In this document: positions 50,759 to 59,631 of the stretch, one piece after another
Numbering within the stretch: position 1 is the first letter of the stretch
Layout: every line of letters begins with the position of its first letter
The notes under the pieces: model-generated
Database searches by the model: none
What the model was told of the DNA's origin: nothing
Seen by the model: the letters and a program-made list of their open reading frames with translations, nothing else
Translations under genes and position numbers: made by a program
Assembly (NCBI RefSeq): GCF_014641195.1
Contig: NZ_BMHQ01000004.1
Coordinates: 1-64,000 of the forward strand
Direction: 5' to 3'
DNA from: Marinithermofilum abyssi
GTDB taxonomy: Bacteria > Bacillota > Bacilli > Thermoactinomycetales > DSM-45169
DNA: 64,000 nucleotides

Positions 50759-52318
50759 ATGAAAAAAAGGATAATGATTCAGGGTACCGGTTCCGATGTG
50801 GGAAAAAGCGTGCTCGCTGCTGCGCTGTGTCGGATATTTAAACAGGACGGGTACCGGGTGGTCCCTTTCAAATCACAAAATATGGCCCTGAATTCGTATG
50901 TGACTCCGGATGGAAAGGAAATCGGACGGGCACAAGGAGTGCAAGCAGAAGCCTGCGGTGTGGACGCCACGGCGGACATGAATCCCATCCTGATTAAACC
51001 TTCCGGGTCCATGCGTTCCCAAATCGTGGTCAGGGGGAAGCCTCTGGCCTCGATGGAGGCGAAGTCATACCAGCACTTTGCTGATCAGGCTTGGGAGATT
51101 GTGAAAGAATCGTACCGTCGTCTGGAAGAGCGGGCGGACCTGGTTGTGATCGAAGGGGCCGGGAGCCCGGCGGAGATCAATTTGCGGAAGCGGGAAATTG
51201 TCAATATGCGTGTAGCCTGCTGGCTTCAAGCTCCGGTGCTTCTGGTGGCTGACATTGATCGCGGCGGCGTGTTTGCTCAAGTGGTAGGCACGCTGGAACT
51301 TCTGGAACCAAAGGAGCGGGATCTGGTTGCGGGGATTGTGATCAATAAATTCCGTGGGGACCCGTCCCTCTTGGAATCAGGGCTCCGTTGGCTGGAAGAA
51401 CGGACGGGAAAACCGGTTCTGGGGCTGATTCCCCACTTGCCCGGATTGGATCTGGAAGCGGAGGACTCCATGGCACTGGACACCCGTGTCCGGCCTGTGA
51501 CAGCGGGAAGAGAAGACCAACTTCGGCTGGCCGTCCTCCGGCACCCGCACATCTCCAACTTCAGCGATTTTGATGCTCTGGAGAATGAGCCGGATGTCTC
51601 TCTTTACTATGTTCAGGATGCAGAATCTTTGGGAAATCCTGACGCTATCATCCTGCCGGGAAGCAAAAACGTTCCGGAAGACTGGCTGCACTGGGTTCGG
51701 ACAGGTCTTGCCCATCGGATTAGGGAACGGGCGAAACAAGGCACTGCCATTGTGGGGATCTGCGGCGGTTATCAGATGGCGGGAGAGGAAATGGCGGATC
51801 CTCATGGAGTAGAGTCCCATCATCCCCGGGTGAAGGGCCTGGGATTGTTTCCTCTTCAAACCACCTTTCTGTCCGAGAAGCGGACCCTTCGGGTGGAGGG
51901 CATCGTCACCGCTGGGGATGACGTGTGGCCTGCTCTTGCCGGGATCGGGGTGAAAGGTTACGAGATTCATATGGGCATTACAACCAGAGTGCCCGGGGGG
52001 CAGCCGGGTCGCCCGCTGTTCCGGCTGGCGGCCGACGGAGAAGATCCCCGGGAAGAAGGATGGCTTTCCCCAGACGGACGGCATTGGGGGACGTATCTGC
52101 ACGGGGTGTTTGATAATGACCGGTTCCGGCGGGAATGGCTCAATGTGTTGCGGGCGGAAAAAGGATGGCCTCCGCTGAAATTGACGTTCCGATACGAGGA
52201 AAAGCGGGAAGAAGCTTTTGAACGACTGGCGGCCCATGTTCGGCAGCACCTGGATCTAAAGCGGCTGAAACGGGTGCTGGGGTGGGAAGAAGACGAGAAA
52301 ATCACCAAGGGGAGGTGA
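50759..52318 (+). CDS. cbiP: adenosylcobyric acid synthase
   Basis: A 519-residue CobQ/CbiP. The N-terminal dethiobiotin synthetase-like ATPase domain starts IQGTGSDVGKSV and includes FKSQNMALNSYVTPDGKEIG. The C-terminal class I glutamine amidotransferase-like domain has its catalytic Cys in GICGGYQM and His in GTYLHGVFDND. It amidates four carboxyl groups of adenosylcobyrinic acid diamide. ATG at 50759 follows GGGAGAGGTG. It lies only five bases before the adenosyltransferase gene. Confidence 0.95.
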   Translation: MKKRIMIQGTGSDVGKSVLAAALCRIFKQDGYRVVPFKSQNMALNSYVTPDGKEIGRAQGVQAEACGVDATADMNPILIKPSGSMRSQIVVRGKPLASMEAKSYQHFADQAWEIVKESYRRLEERADLVVIEGAGSPAEINLRKREIVNMRVACWLQAPVLLVADIDRGGVFAQVVGTLELLEPKERDLVAGIVINKFRGDPSLLESGLRWLEERTGKPVLGLIPHLPGLDLEAEDSMALDTRVRPVTAGREDQLRLAVLRHPHISNFSDFDALENEPDVSLYYVQDAESLGNPDAIILPGSKNVPEDWLHWVRTGLAHRIRERAKQGTAIVGICGGYQMAGEEMADPHGVESHHPRVKGLGLFPLQTTFLSEKRTLRVEGIVTAGDDVWPALAGIGVKGYEIHMGITTRVPGGQPGRPLFRLAADGEDPREEGWLSPDGRHWGTYLHGVFDNDRFRREWLNVLRAEKGWPPLKLTFRYEEKREEAFERLAAHVRQHLDLKRLKRVLGWEEDEKITKGR

Positions 52319-52323
52319 ATCGA

Positions 52324-52926
52324 TTGCGGGTGTATACGCGCAGGGGTGACGGCGGGGATACGTCGGTGATCGGGGCCCGTGTCCGAAAAGATCACATACG
52401 GGTGGAAGCTTATGGGAGCGTGGATGAAGCCAATTCCTTCCTTGGAGATGCGATTGCTCGCATGGTGGAAAAGGATGCGGAGCTTTTCGGGGATATGATA
52501 GAACTTTTGACAGAGATTCAGCAGGAACTGTTTGATGCCGGCGGGGATTTGGCCGTAGTGGGCGGAAAACGGCCCTTTAAGGTTCACCGGGAGTATGTAG
52601 ATCGGTTGGAAAAGCGGGTGGATGAGTATCTTTCCCAGGCACCGTCGGTCAAGAAGTTTATTCTCCCGGGGGGAACGCCGATTGCCTCGGCTCTTCATAT
52701 CTGCCGTACCGTGGTACGGCGGGCCGAGCGGCGGGCAGTCACCCTGGCGGGCCTGGAGGAGATCAACGGGGAGGTCCTCCGGTACTTGAACCGGCTGTCG
52801 GATTTCTTTTTCGTCTTGGCCCGGGCGGCCAATGCACGGGAACAGAGGGAAGATATCCTTTATGCACGGAGCGGCGACGTTTTCCGCTCCCCAAAAGAGA
52901 AATCAACCGTAGATAGAGGCTGCTGA
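52324..52926 (+). CDS. ATP:cob(I)alamin adenosyltransferase, PduO type
   Basis: A 200-residue four-helix-bundle adenosyltransferase of the PduO/MMAB type. The N-terminal ATP loop is YTRRGDGGDTS, followed by RVEAYGSVDEANSFLG and, near the C terminus, CRTVVRRAERRAV and LNRLSDFFFVLARAAN, all characteristic of the family. It transfers the adenosyl group to cobalt. The start is TTG at 52324 with a strong GGGGAGGTG. It follows cbiP closely, and its stop is next to the hairpin repeat copy 3. Confidence 0.92.
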   Translation: MRVYTRRGDGGDTSVIGARVRKDHIRVEAYGSVDEANSFLGDAIARMVEKDAELFGDMIELLTEIQQELFDAGGDLAVVGGKRPFKVHREYVDRLEKRVDEYLSQAPSVKKFILPGGTPIASALHICRTVVRRAERRAVTLAGLEEINGEVLRYLNRLSDFFFVLARAANAREQREDILYARSGDVFRSPKEKSTVDRGC

Positions 52927-52941
52927 CAAAGTTTCTTGACA

Positions 52942-53128
52942 TGAGCTGAAGAACTCTTTTGCCCGAGCAGCGACTTTTGACGACGAACTCAGCGACAAGA
53001 GAGGAGACGAGACAAAAAGCGGCGCACTCCGCATTGTGCCGCGTCTCGTTGAATCTCTTGGAGCGGACAGTATGACTTCTGCGTCGGAGGAAAGGGAGCA
53101 ACGGAGCAAAAGAGTCGAAGCTATCATA
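52942..53128. repeat. dispersed hairpin repeat, copy 3, inside the B12 operon
   Basis: The element lies between the adenosyltransferase and cbiH. Outer imperfect inverted ends are GAGCTGAAGAACTCTTTTGC (from 52942) and GCAAAAGAGTCGAAGCTA (to about 53124). An inner hairpin pairs CGAGAC...GCGGCGCA with TGTGCCGC...CTCG (53008-53048). The shared core GGACAGTATGAC followed by GCGTCGGAGGAAAGGGAGC begins at 53065. Terminal inverted ends and nested palindromes suggest a MITE-like or REP-like element. It may affect transcript stability or read-through. Confidence 0.6.
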
Positions 53129-53209
53129 AAGGTTTGTCATTAACCTCGTAAGACCAAACCGGGATAGGATTCGATGTCGTCCAAAAAATCGCAGTGGGAG
53201 GGAGAGACC

Positions 53210-54916
53210 TTGACTGATCGGAAGAACGGCAAGCTGTTGGTGATCGGCTTTGGACCGGGACATGTCGATCATATGACGAAACGGGCCCGAGAGGCGATTT
53301 TGGAGAGTGATGTTATCGTCGGCTATAACACGTACGTGGATCTCATCCGCGGTTTATTGACCGACCAAACCATCGTCCGTACGGGAATGACCGAAGAAGT
53401 AAGCCGGGCACAGGAAGCGGTTCGGCAGGCGGAAGCGGGAAAGGCGGTCGCCGTGATCTCCAGCGGGGACGCTGGTGTGTACGGCATGGCCGGATTGGTA
53501 TACGAAGTATTGGTGGAAAAAGGCTGGCGTCCCGGCGAAGGTGTGGAAGTGGAAGTGATCCCGGGTATATCGGCGATCCATTCCTGTGCCTCTTTGCTCG
53601 GCTCTCCCGTCATGCACGATGCTTGCACGATCAGCCTGAGCGATCACCTGACGCCGTGGGAGACGATCGCCCGCCGCATCGAGGCGGCAGCTTCGGCGGA
53701 TTTTGTGATCGCTTTGTATAACCCCCGAAGCGGCCGTCGGACCCGTCAGATTGTGGAGACTCGTCGCATTTTATTAAATTACCGTTCGCCGGATACTCCT
53801 GTCGGCTTGGTAAAAAGCGCTTACCGGGAACGGGAGCGGGTGGTGCTGACCACTTTGGACCAGATGCTGGAGCATGAGATCGGCATGTTGACCACCGTGA
53901 TTATCGGCAACTCTACTACCTTCGTCCATGAAGGTCTGATAATAACCCCGAGGGGTTATCAACGCAAGTATACATTGACCAAAGAAGTTCAGGATCTGAA
54001 GCCCCATCAACGATTGAAACCGGAGGCGGAACCCTGGTCGCTGGAAGGAAAGGGACAGCCGGCGGATCAACGAAAGGACGGCTACGGGGAAACGGTCGAC
54101 ACACAAAAAAGTACAGTTGCCTCTGCAAAATCTCAGGAGCGCGCTTCTGAAAAACCCCCGAAGGAAGAATTGAACGCGTTGGCTTCGGAGGCGCTGTCCA
54201 TCCTGCAAGCAAAAGGAAAGGTAGCAGTGAAGGAAGGGGCTGTTCCCGGCAGAGCCTCCACACCAGTGGTCTCCATTTTGGAATTGGCGGTCTCTCCCGG
54301 TCTGGCCGAGAAGAAATGGACGCCGGCACAGATGAGTTTGTTGGCTGAAATCGCCGGAGAAAAAGGGGAGATTGAGTACACTCCCCACCACCGGATTCTG
54401 CTTCGGGTACCGACGGACCGCCCGGAAGACATCGTCGACCGCCTGAAAAAAGGTGGCTTGTATCCGGAACCGGTGGGCGATCACGTCCAGATCAAAGCCT
54501 GCGATTTTTGCCACGGGGACAAAGGGGAAGGCATTCCCTATGCTGAGGAACTGGAACGGCGCATCGGCGGTCTGTCCGTCCCCAAGGAACTGAAGATCGG
54601 ATTTAACGGTTGTGCCATGGCTTGCTACGGGGCGGTGACGGAAGAAATCGGAGTGGTGTTCCGCCGGGGGAGCTTTGATTTGTTTTTGGGCGGCAAAACC
54701 ATCGGCCGCAATGCTCATGCGGCGGAACGGGTGGCCGAAGGGCTCAGCCCGGAGGAACTGTTGAATGCTGTTGAAAAAGTGGTCAAGGAGTATGCCGAAA
54801 AAGGGCACCCCAACGAACGCTTTAACAAGTTTTTTAAACGGGTAGGCGAAGTGGCGGGTTTTCGCTCTTCCGAAGCGCCGAAACCGAAAATTCCTGAGCT
54901 GGCCTGCGGGGAATAA
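53210..54916 (+). CDS. cbiH: CbiH60: cobalt-factor III C17-methyltransferase with Fe-S domain
   Basis: A 568-residue fusion. Residues about 5-245 form the SAM-dependent ring-contraction methyltransferase (VIGFGPGHVDHMTKRA, GDAGVYGMAGLVYE, VIPGISAIHSCASLLGSP, YNPRSGRR). A low-complexity linker (about 250-340) leads to a C-terminal nitrite/sulphite-reductase-like ferredoxin domain (about 355-545) with C431 and C434 (CDFC) and C468 and C472 (CAMAC), which should hold a [4Fe-4S] cluster. This matches CbiH60 of Bacillus megaterium. The TTG at 53210 follows GGGAGGGAGAG; an ATG 12 codons earlier has a weaker site. Confidence 0.9.
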   Translation: MTDRKNGKLLVIGFGPGHVDHMTKRAREAILESDVIVGYNTYVDLIRGLLTDQTIVRTGMTEEVSRAQEAVRQAEAGKAVAVISSGDAGVYGMAGLVYEVLVEKGWRPGEGVEVEVIPGISAIHSCASLLGSPVMHDACTISLSDHLTPWETIARRIEAAASADFVIALYNPRSGRRTRQIVETRRILLNYRSPDTPVGLVKSAYRERERVVLTTLDQMLEHEIGMLTTVIIGNSTTFVHEGLIITPRGYQRKYTLTKEVQDLKPHQRLKPEAEPWSLEGKGQPADQRKDGYGETVDTQKSTVASAKSQERASEKPPKEELNALASEALSILQAKGKVAVKEGAVPGRASTPVVSILELAVSPGLAEKKWTPAQMSLLAEIAGEKGEIEYTPHHRILLRVPTDRPEDIVDRLKKGGLYPEPVGDHVQIKACDFCHGDKGEGIPYAEELERRIGGLSVPKELKIGFNGCAMACYGAVTEEIGVVFRRGSFDLFLGGKTIGRNAHAAERVAEGLSPEELLNAVEKVVKEYAEKGHPNERFNKFFKRVGEVAGFRSSEAPKPKIPELACGE

Positions 54917-54943
54917 CAGGGGTGAACCAAAGGAGGAACCGAT

Positions 54944-55816
54944 ATGGATGCGGTCTTGTTTGTGGGTCACGGAAGCAGGGATCCGGAGGGAAATGCAGAG
55001 CTTCTCCGTTTTACCAACCAGGTGGCAGGGAACCTTCAACATTCTGTGATCGAGACATGTTTTCTTGAATTGACTCAACCGGATATTCCCCAGGGAATCG
55101 ACCGCTGTGTGAAAAGAGGGGCGACCAGGATCTTCGTCGTCCCGATTATGCTGTTTTCCGCGGGCCACGCCAAGGTCCATATTCCCCTTGCCATTCAGGA
55201 AGCGCAACACAAATACCCGGATATCCGGTTTCGCTGCGGCCGTCCGGTTGGGGTGGACCCTCTGGTTCTGCCGATCCTTCGAAAACGGCTGGCTTCGGTG
55301 CTTCTGTCAGGGAAGAAAGAAGAAGAGGAGAGGCGAAACACGGCCGTATTGCTCGTGGGCAGAGGTTCCAGCGATTCCGATGCCAACAGCGATCTGTATA
55401 AAATCAGCCGGCTGCTGTGGGAGGAAGTTCCGGTCAAATGGGTGGAGACGGCCTTTATCGGCGTGACCGATCCCCGCTTTGAGGAAGGATTGGATCGGTG
55501 CCGCCTTCTCGGTGCGCAGGAATGTATTGTTCTGCCCTACTTTCTGTTTACGGGAGTGTTGATCAAGCGCATGGAAGAGAAGCTGGGCCGATTTGCCGCC
55601 GACCATCCTGATATGTCGCTGAAGATGACATCGTATCTGGGGTTGGATGAGGGGTTGGTGACATTGCTCCTAAATCGGGTACGGGAAGTGGAGCAGGAGG
55701 GGGGAATAGACTGGCAAGCCTTGGCTGAACAGGCGAAGGCAGCTGGCCATGATCATCATCACCATCACCATCACGATCATCACCCTCATGATCCGACAGA
55801 GCAGCCTGTGGGGTAA
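54944..55816 (+). CDS. cbiX: sirohydrochlorin cobaltochelatase CbiX (long form)
   Basis: A 290-residue type II chelatase made of two similar halves (about 1-125 and 130-255). The metal-binding His sites are in LFVGHGSRDPEG and FSAGHAKVHIP. The second half starts LLVGRGSSDSDAN, with Arg in place of His, so only the first half keeps these ligands. The tail holds ten His in a run of HDHHHHHHHDHHPHD (about 268-283), probably a metal store. No C-terminal MxCxxC Fe-S motif is seen, unlike the Bacillus megaterium protein. It inserts cobalt early, defining the anaerobic route. Confidence 0.92.
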   Translation: MDAVLFVGHGSRDPEGNAELLRFTNQVAGNLQHSVIETCFLELTQPDIPQGIDRCVKRGATRIFVVPIMLFSAGHAKVHIPLAIQEAQHKYPDIRFRCGRPVGVDPLVLPILRKRLASVLLSGKKEEEERRNTAVLLVGRGSSDSDANSDLYKISRLLWEEVPVKWVETAFIGVTDPRFEEGLDRCRLLGAQECIVLPYFLFTGVLIKRMEEKLGRFAADHPDMSLKMTSYLGLDEGLVTLLLNRVREVEQEGGIDWQALAEQAKAAGHDHHHHHHHDHHPHDPTEQPVG

Positions 55817-55854
55817 TGGATAATCCCATTCTTTTTAAATGGAGGAGTGAAAGG

Positions 55855-56649
55855 ATGATCTTCTTTTTGGCGGGAACCAGTGATGCGCGGGAGTTGGCTG
55901 TCCGCTTGAAACAGGAGGGTCACCGCCTCCTGGCGACGGTGGTGACCGAGTCGGCGGCGGCCAGTTTCAAGGAAGAGGGACTCCCGGTCCGGATCGGCCG
56001 GTTGGATGCCGAGAAGATGGCAGAATTGATCCGCGAGCAGGGTTGTTCCAAGGTGGTGGATGCCAGCCATCCCTTTGCCGAAGAAGCTTCCAAGAACGCG
56101 ATGGAAGCAGCCCGGAAAGTCGGTGTCCGCTATATCCGTTATGAACGGCCTGCTGGACGGTACGGGAACCATCCCCGGTTAAAAGTGGTCCCCTCTTACG
56201 AACAAGCAGCCGAGGAAGCGGCCAAGCAGCCGGGCGTGGTGATGTTGACGACGGGCAGCAAGACGTTGCAGATTTTCGCCGAGAGACTGTTGCCCCATCC
56301 GGAAGTCCGCCTGGTGGCCCGGATGCTCCCCCGCCGGGAAAACATGGAGAAATGCGAAGCACTGGGGTTGGAGCAGAAAAACATCATCGCGATGCAGGGG
56401 CCCTTCGGGGAAGAGTTGAACCGGGCATTGTACCGGCATTACGGCGTTACCACGGTCATTACCAAAGAAAGCGGGAAAGAAGGTTCAGTAGACGAGAAAA
56501 TCGGTTCTGCCCTGGATATGGGCTTGAACGTCATTTTGATCGCACGCCCCCGTTTGCATTATGATCGGGTATTTACGGATATGGAGGAAGTGCTCAAAGA
56601 ATTGCAACCACAGGAGAGGAGTGGCGAACATGTCCCGTCAACCCTTTGA
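55855..56649 (+). CDS. cbiJ: cobalt-precorrin-6A reductase
   Basis: A 264-residue CbiJ/CobK. The N-terminal nucleotide-binding region is FFLAGTSDARELAVRL, with VVDASHPFAEEASKNA, RYERPAGRY and TTGSKTLQIF being typical. It reduces a double bond of the macrocycle with NAD(P)H. The ATG at 55855 has GGAGGAGTGAAAGG upstream. Its last 20 bases overlap cbiC, and it begins 38 bases after cbiX. Confidence 0.9.
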   Translation: MIFFLAGTSDARELAVRLKQEGHRLLATVVTESAAASFKEEGLPVRIGRLDAEKMAELIREQGCSKVVDASHPFAEEASKNAMEAARKVGVRYIRYERPAGRYGNHPRLKVVPSYEQAAEEAAKQPGVVMLTTGSKTLQIFAERLLPHPEVRLVARMLPRRENMEKCEALGLEQKNIIAMQGPFGEELNRALYRHYGVTTVITKESGKEGSVDEKIGSALDMGLNVILIARPRLHYDRVFTDMEEVLKELQPQERSGEHVPSTL

Positions 56650-57274
56650 ACCGATGACGACACGTCCGCAGGAAATTGAAGCGAACAGCTTTCGCATAAT
56701 TACTGAGGAGCTGGGTGCGCATTCCTTTACGGAAGAGCAGTATCCGGTTGTCCAGCGGGTGATCCACGCTACCGCCGATTTTGAATTGGGACGCAGTCTA
56801 CTCTTTCATCCTCGGGCCGTCCAGGCGGGAATCGAAGCGATCCGGGCGGGACGTCCGGTTATAGCCGATGTTCAAATGGTACAGGTGGGCATCAGCAAGC
56901 CCCGCTTGGAACAGTTCGGCGGGGATGTACGGGTGTATATTTCCGACGCGGACGTGGTGGAAGAAGCGAAACGGCTGGGAACGACACGTGCCATTGTGTC
57001 GATGCGAAAAGCGGTGAAAGAAGCGGAAGGAGGGATTTTTGCCATCGGCAATGCCCCTACGGCGCTGCTGGAGTTGATCCGACTGGTCCGGGAAGGAATC
57101 GCCAAGCCCGGCCTGATCATTGGTGTACCGGTCGGCTTCGTTTCCGCTGCAGAGTCCAAGGAAGAGCTGGTACAGCTGGACGTTCCCTTTATTACCAACC
57201 GAGGGCGGAAAGGAGGCAGTCCCGCAGCCGTGGCCGCCGTCAACGCACTTTCTCTCTTGGCGGTACGGGAGTAA
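56630..57274 (+). CDS. cbiC: cobalt-precorrin-8 methylmutase
   Basis: A 214-residue CbiC/CobH that moves the C11 methyl group to C12, giving cobyrinic acid. The catalytic His46 is in RVIHATADFE. DVQMVQVGI, GNAPTALLELIRL and GVPVGFVSAAESKE are diagnostic. ATG at 56630 follows AGGAGAGGAG inside the end of cbiJ. Length is normal. Confidence 0.94.
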   Translation: MSRQPFEPMTTRPQEIEANSFRIITEELGAHSFTEEQYPVVQRVIHATADFELGRSLLFHPRAVQAGIEAIRAGRPVIADVQMVQVGISKPRLEQFGGDVRVYISDADVVEEAKRLGTTRAIVSMRKAVKEAEGGIFAIGNAPTALLELIRLVREGIAKPGLIIGVPVGFVSAAESKEELVQLDVPFITNRGRKGGSPAAVAAVNALSLLAVRE

Positions 57275-57287
57275 ACGCGGGAATAAG

Positions 57288-58424
57288 ATGAAAAACCGGG
57301 CGGAGAAAAAAGATCCTTCACAGATGCGCCAGGGCTATACTACGGGTGCGTGCGCCACAGCCGCGACCAAGGCGGCACTTCTTACCCTGCTCACAGGGGA
57401 AGCTCCGTCGAAAGTAGATATACAACTGCCTGTGGGCCGTTCCGCCACCTTTCACATCCATACAGCTGCCCAATCTCCCGGTACGGCAACCTGCAGTGTG
57501 ATCAAAGATGCCGGGGATGACCCCGATGCCACCCATGGGGCGGAAATTGCCTCCACGGTTCGTTGGATTTCTGAAAAGGGAATTCACCTGGACGGGGGAG
57601 AGGGAGTAGGCCGGGTGACCAAGCCGGGCCTTCCGGTTCCCGTGGGGGAGGCAGCGATCAATCCGGTTCCCCGCAAGATGATCCGCCAGGCGGTGGAAGA
57701 GGTTTTGGAAGGGCTGGAAGAGGAACGGGGGGTTCGGGTGGTCATTTCTGTGCCGGGGGGAGAAGAGATTGCCGAAAAAACGCTGAACGCCCGGCTCGGA
57801 ATTGTAGGTGGAATCTCCATTCTGGGCACCCGGGGTATTGTGGTTCCCTTTTCCACTGCCGCATATCGGGCCAGCGTTGTGCAGGCGATTTCAGTAGCTC
57901 GAGCCAATAACTGCAAGCATCTGGTGCTGACCACCGGGGGGAGCAGTGAAAAACATGCGATGAAACTGTTCCCCGAGTTGCCGGAGGAAGCCTTCATCCA
58001 GATGGGGGACTTTGTAGGATTTGCTTTGAAACATGCCAAACGCCACGGGGCAGAAAAAGTCACCCTGGTGGGAATGATGGGCAAATTCTCCAAGGTGGCT
58101 CAAGGGGTGATGATGGTTCATTCCAAAAGCGCTCCGGTGGATTTCGGATTTTTGGCGCGGGTAGCGGAGGAAGTGGGAGCACCTTCGTCGTTGGTGGAGA
58201 AAGTAAAAGAAGCCAATACCGCTACCCATGCTGGCCAACTGATGGAAGCGGCGGGATATCCCTCGTATTTTTCCACCTTGAGCCGGTATGTCTGCCAACA
58301 GGCCCATCAGCATGTGGAGGGCGGCCTCCGCCTGGAAACGGTTTTGGTCAAGATGAAAGGAGAATTGCTGGGAAGGGCGGAATGGTGCGATGAACAAAGT
58401 GAAAGTGATCGGAATCGGAGATGA
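57288..58424 (+). CDS. cbiD: cobalt-precorrin-5B C1-methyltransferase
   Basis: A 378-residue CbiD. The N-terminal signature is RQGYTTGACATAATKAAL; other conserved parts are SVIKDAGDDPDATHG and TTGGSSEKHAMKLFPELPEE. It methylates C1 using SAM in the anaerobic pathway, and its presence instead of CobF supports that route. ATG at 57288 has only a weak GGGA site, 13 bases after cbiC, so translation may be coupled. Its end overlaps cbiET by 35 bases. Confidence 0.93.
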   Translation: MKNRAEKKDPSQMRQGYTTGACATAATKAALLTLLTGEAPSKVDIQLPVGRSATFHIHTAAQSPGTATCSVIKDAGDDPDATHGAEIASTVRWISEKGIHLDGGEGVGRVTKPGLPVPVGEAAINPVPRKMIRQAVEEVLEGLEEERGVRVVISVPGGEEIAEKTLNARLGIVGGISILGTRGIVVPFSTAAYRASVVQAISVARANNCKHLVLTTGGSSEKHAMKLFPELPEEAFIQMGDFVGFALKHAKRHGAEKVTLVGMMGKFSKVAQGVMMVHSKSAPVDFGFLARVAEEVGAPSSLVEKVKEANTATHAGQLMEAAGYPSYFSTLSRYVCQQAHQHVEGGLRLETVLVKMKGELLGRAEWCDEQSESDRNRR

Positions 58425-59631
58425 TGGTGCCGAAGGACTGTTTCCCTTGTACCGCCAATGGATCAACGATACGGAGGTATTGGCAGGCGGAGAACGTCAG
58501 CTGGCTTTTTTTTCGGATCATCCGGGAGAAAAAATCCCTTTTCGAGGCGGCCTGAAGGAGGCGCTGGAACGGATTGCCGACGCGGCTGCCACCCGAAGTG
58601 TGGCGGTCCTGGCCTCCGGCGATCCTCTGTTTTACGGTGTGGCCGGTTTGATCGTCCGCCGGTTGGGGGCGGAACATGTGGAGGTTCATCCCCATCTCAG
58701 TTCCCTTCAACTGGCCTTTGCCCGCATGGGAGAAAGCTGGCAGGATGCCCATGTGGAGAGCGTCCATGGACGATCCATTCAGGGGTTGGCCCAGCGCATC
58801 GACGGTAAGGAAAAGGTTGCCCTGCTGACGGACGGAACCCATACGCCTGCCGCCATTGCCGCTTACCTGCTGCGGTTCAAAATGACGGAATACCGGGCGT
58901 TTATCGCCGAAAACCTGGGCGGCCGGGATGAACGGTGCGGATGGTACGAGTTGGAGGAGTTGGCGGAAGCCGAATGTTCCCCGTTGAACGTCATGATTTT
59001 GAAGCGGAAAACAGGGGCTGCGGTGCCCCGCTGGTCCCTCGGAATGGAGGACGCTGAATTTTTTCAGAGGAAGCCGGACAAAGGACTGATCACCAAGCGG
59101 GAGGTCCGGGTGCTCAGTCTTTCCGAATTGCGTCTTCAGCCCGACAGTGTGGTGTGGGATATCGGGGCGGGTTCCGGTTCCGTTGCTGTGGAAGCTGCGA
59201 AAATCGCCTATCGCGGAAAAGTGTTTGCAGTGGAAAAGAACGAAGAGGATCTGGACAACATTACCGCCAACCAAGTGAAGTTTCGCGCGGATTTTCCGGT
59301 GCTTCACGCCAAAGCGCCAGCGGGGTTGGAGAAATGGCCGGACCCGGATGCGGTGTTTATCGGCGGAAGCGGGGGAGAATTGGCAGAATTGCTTCGCCTT
59401 TGTTGTCGTCGTCTTCAGGCAGACGGGCGAATCGTGGTCAACGCGGCTACCCTGGAAACCTTGAACGGCACGAGGGAAGTCTTGCAGCAAGAGGGTTTTG
59501 AATCCCGTATCACCATGGTGCAAGCGGCGCGAAGCAAACCGATCTTGAACCTGACCCGGCTGGAAGGGTTCAACCCGGTCTGGATCATTTGCGGAACCCG
59601 GAAACCGACAGAAGAGAGGGAAAAGGAATGA
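58390..59631 (+). CDS. cbiET: CbiET fusion: cobalt-precorrin-7 C5-methyltransferase / C15-methyltransferase (decarboxylating)
   Basis: A 413-residue fusion equivalent to CobL. Residues about 1-200 are the CbiE methyltransferase (VIGIGDDGAEGL, VLASGDPLFYGVAG, HPHLSSLQLAFARMG). Residues about 215-400 are CbiT, with SAM motif VVWDIGAGSGSVAVEAA and AVEKNEEDLDNI. It methylates C5 and C15 and removes the acetate side-chain carboxyl on C12. It starts inside the end of cbiD and overlaps cbiL by four bases (ATGA). Confidence 0.93.
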   Translation: MNKVKVIGIGDDGAEGLFPLYRQWINDTEVLAGGERQLAFFSDHPGEKIPFRGGLKEALERIADAAATRSVAVLASGDPLFYGVAGLIVRRLGAEHVEVHPHLSSLQLAFARMGESWQDAHVESVHGRSIQGLAQRIDGKEKVALLTDGTHTPAAIAAYLLRFKMTEYRAFIAENLGGRDERCGWYELEELAEAECSPLNVMILKRKTGAAVPRWSLGMEDAEFFQRKPDKGLITKREVRVLSLSELRLQPDSVVWDIGAGSGSVAVEAAKIAYRGKVFAVEKNEEDLDNITANQVKFRADFPVLHAKAPAGLEKWPDPDAVFIGGSGGELAELLRLCCRRLQADGRIVVNAATLETLNGTREVLQQEGFESRITMVQAARSKPILNLTRLEGFNPVWIICGTRKPTEEREKE

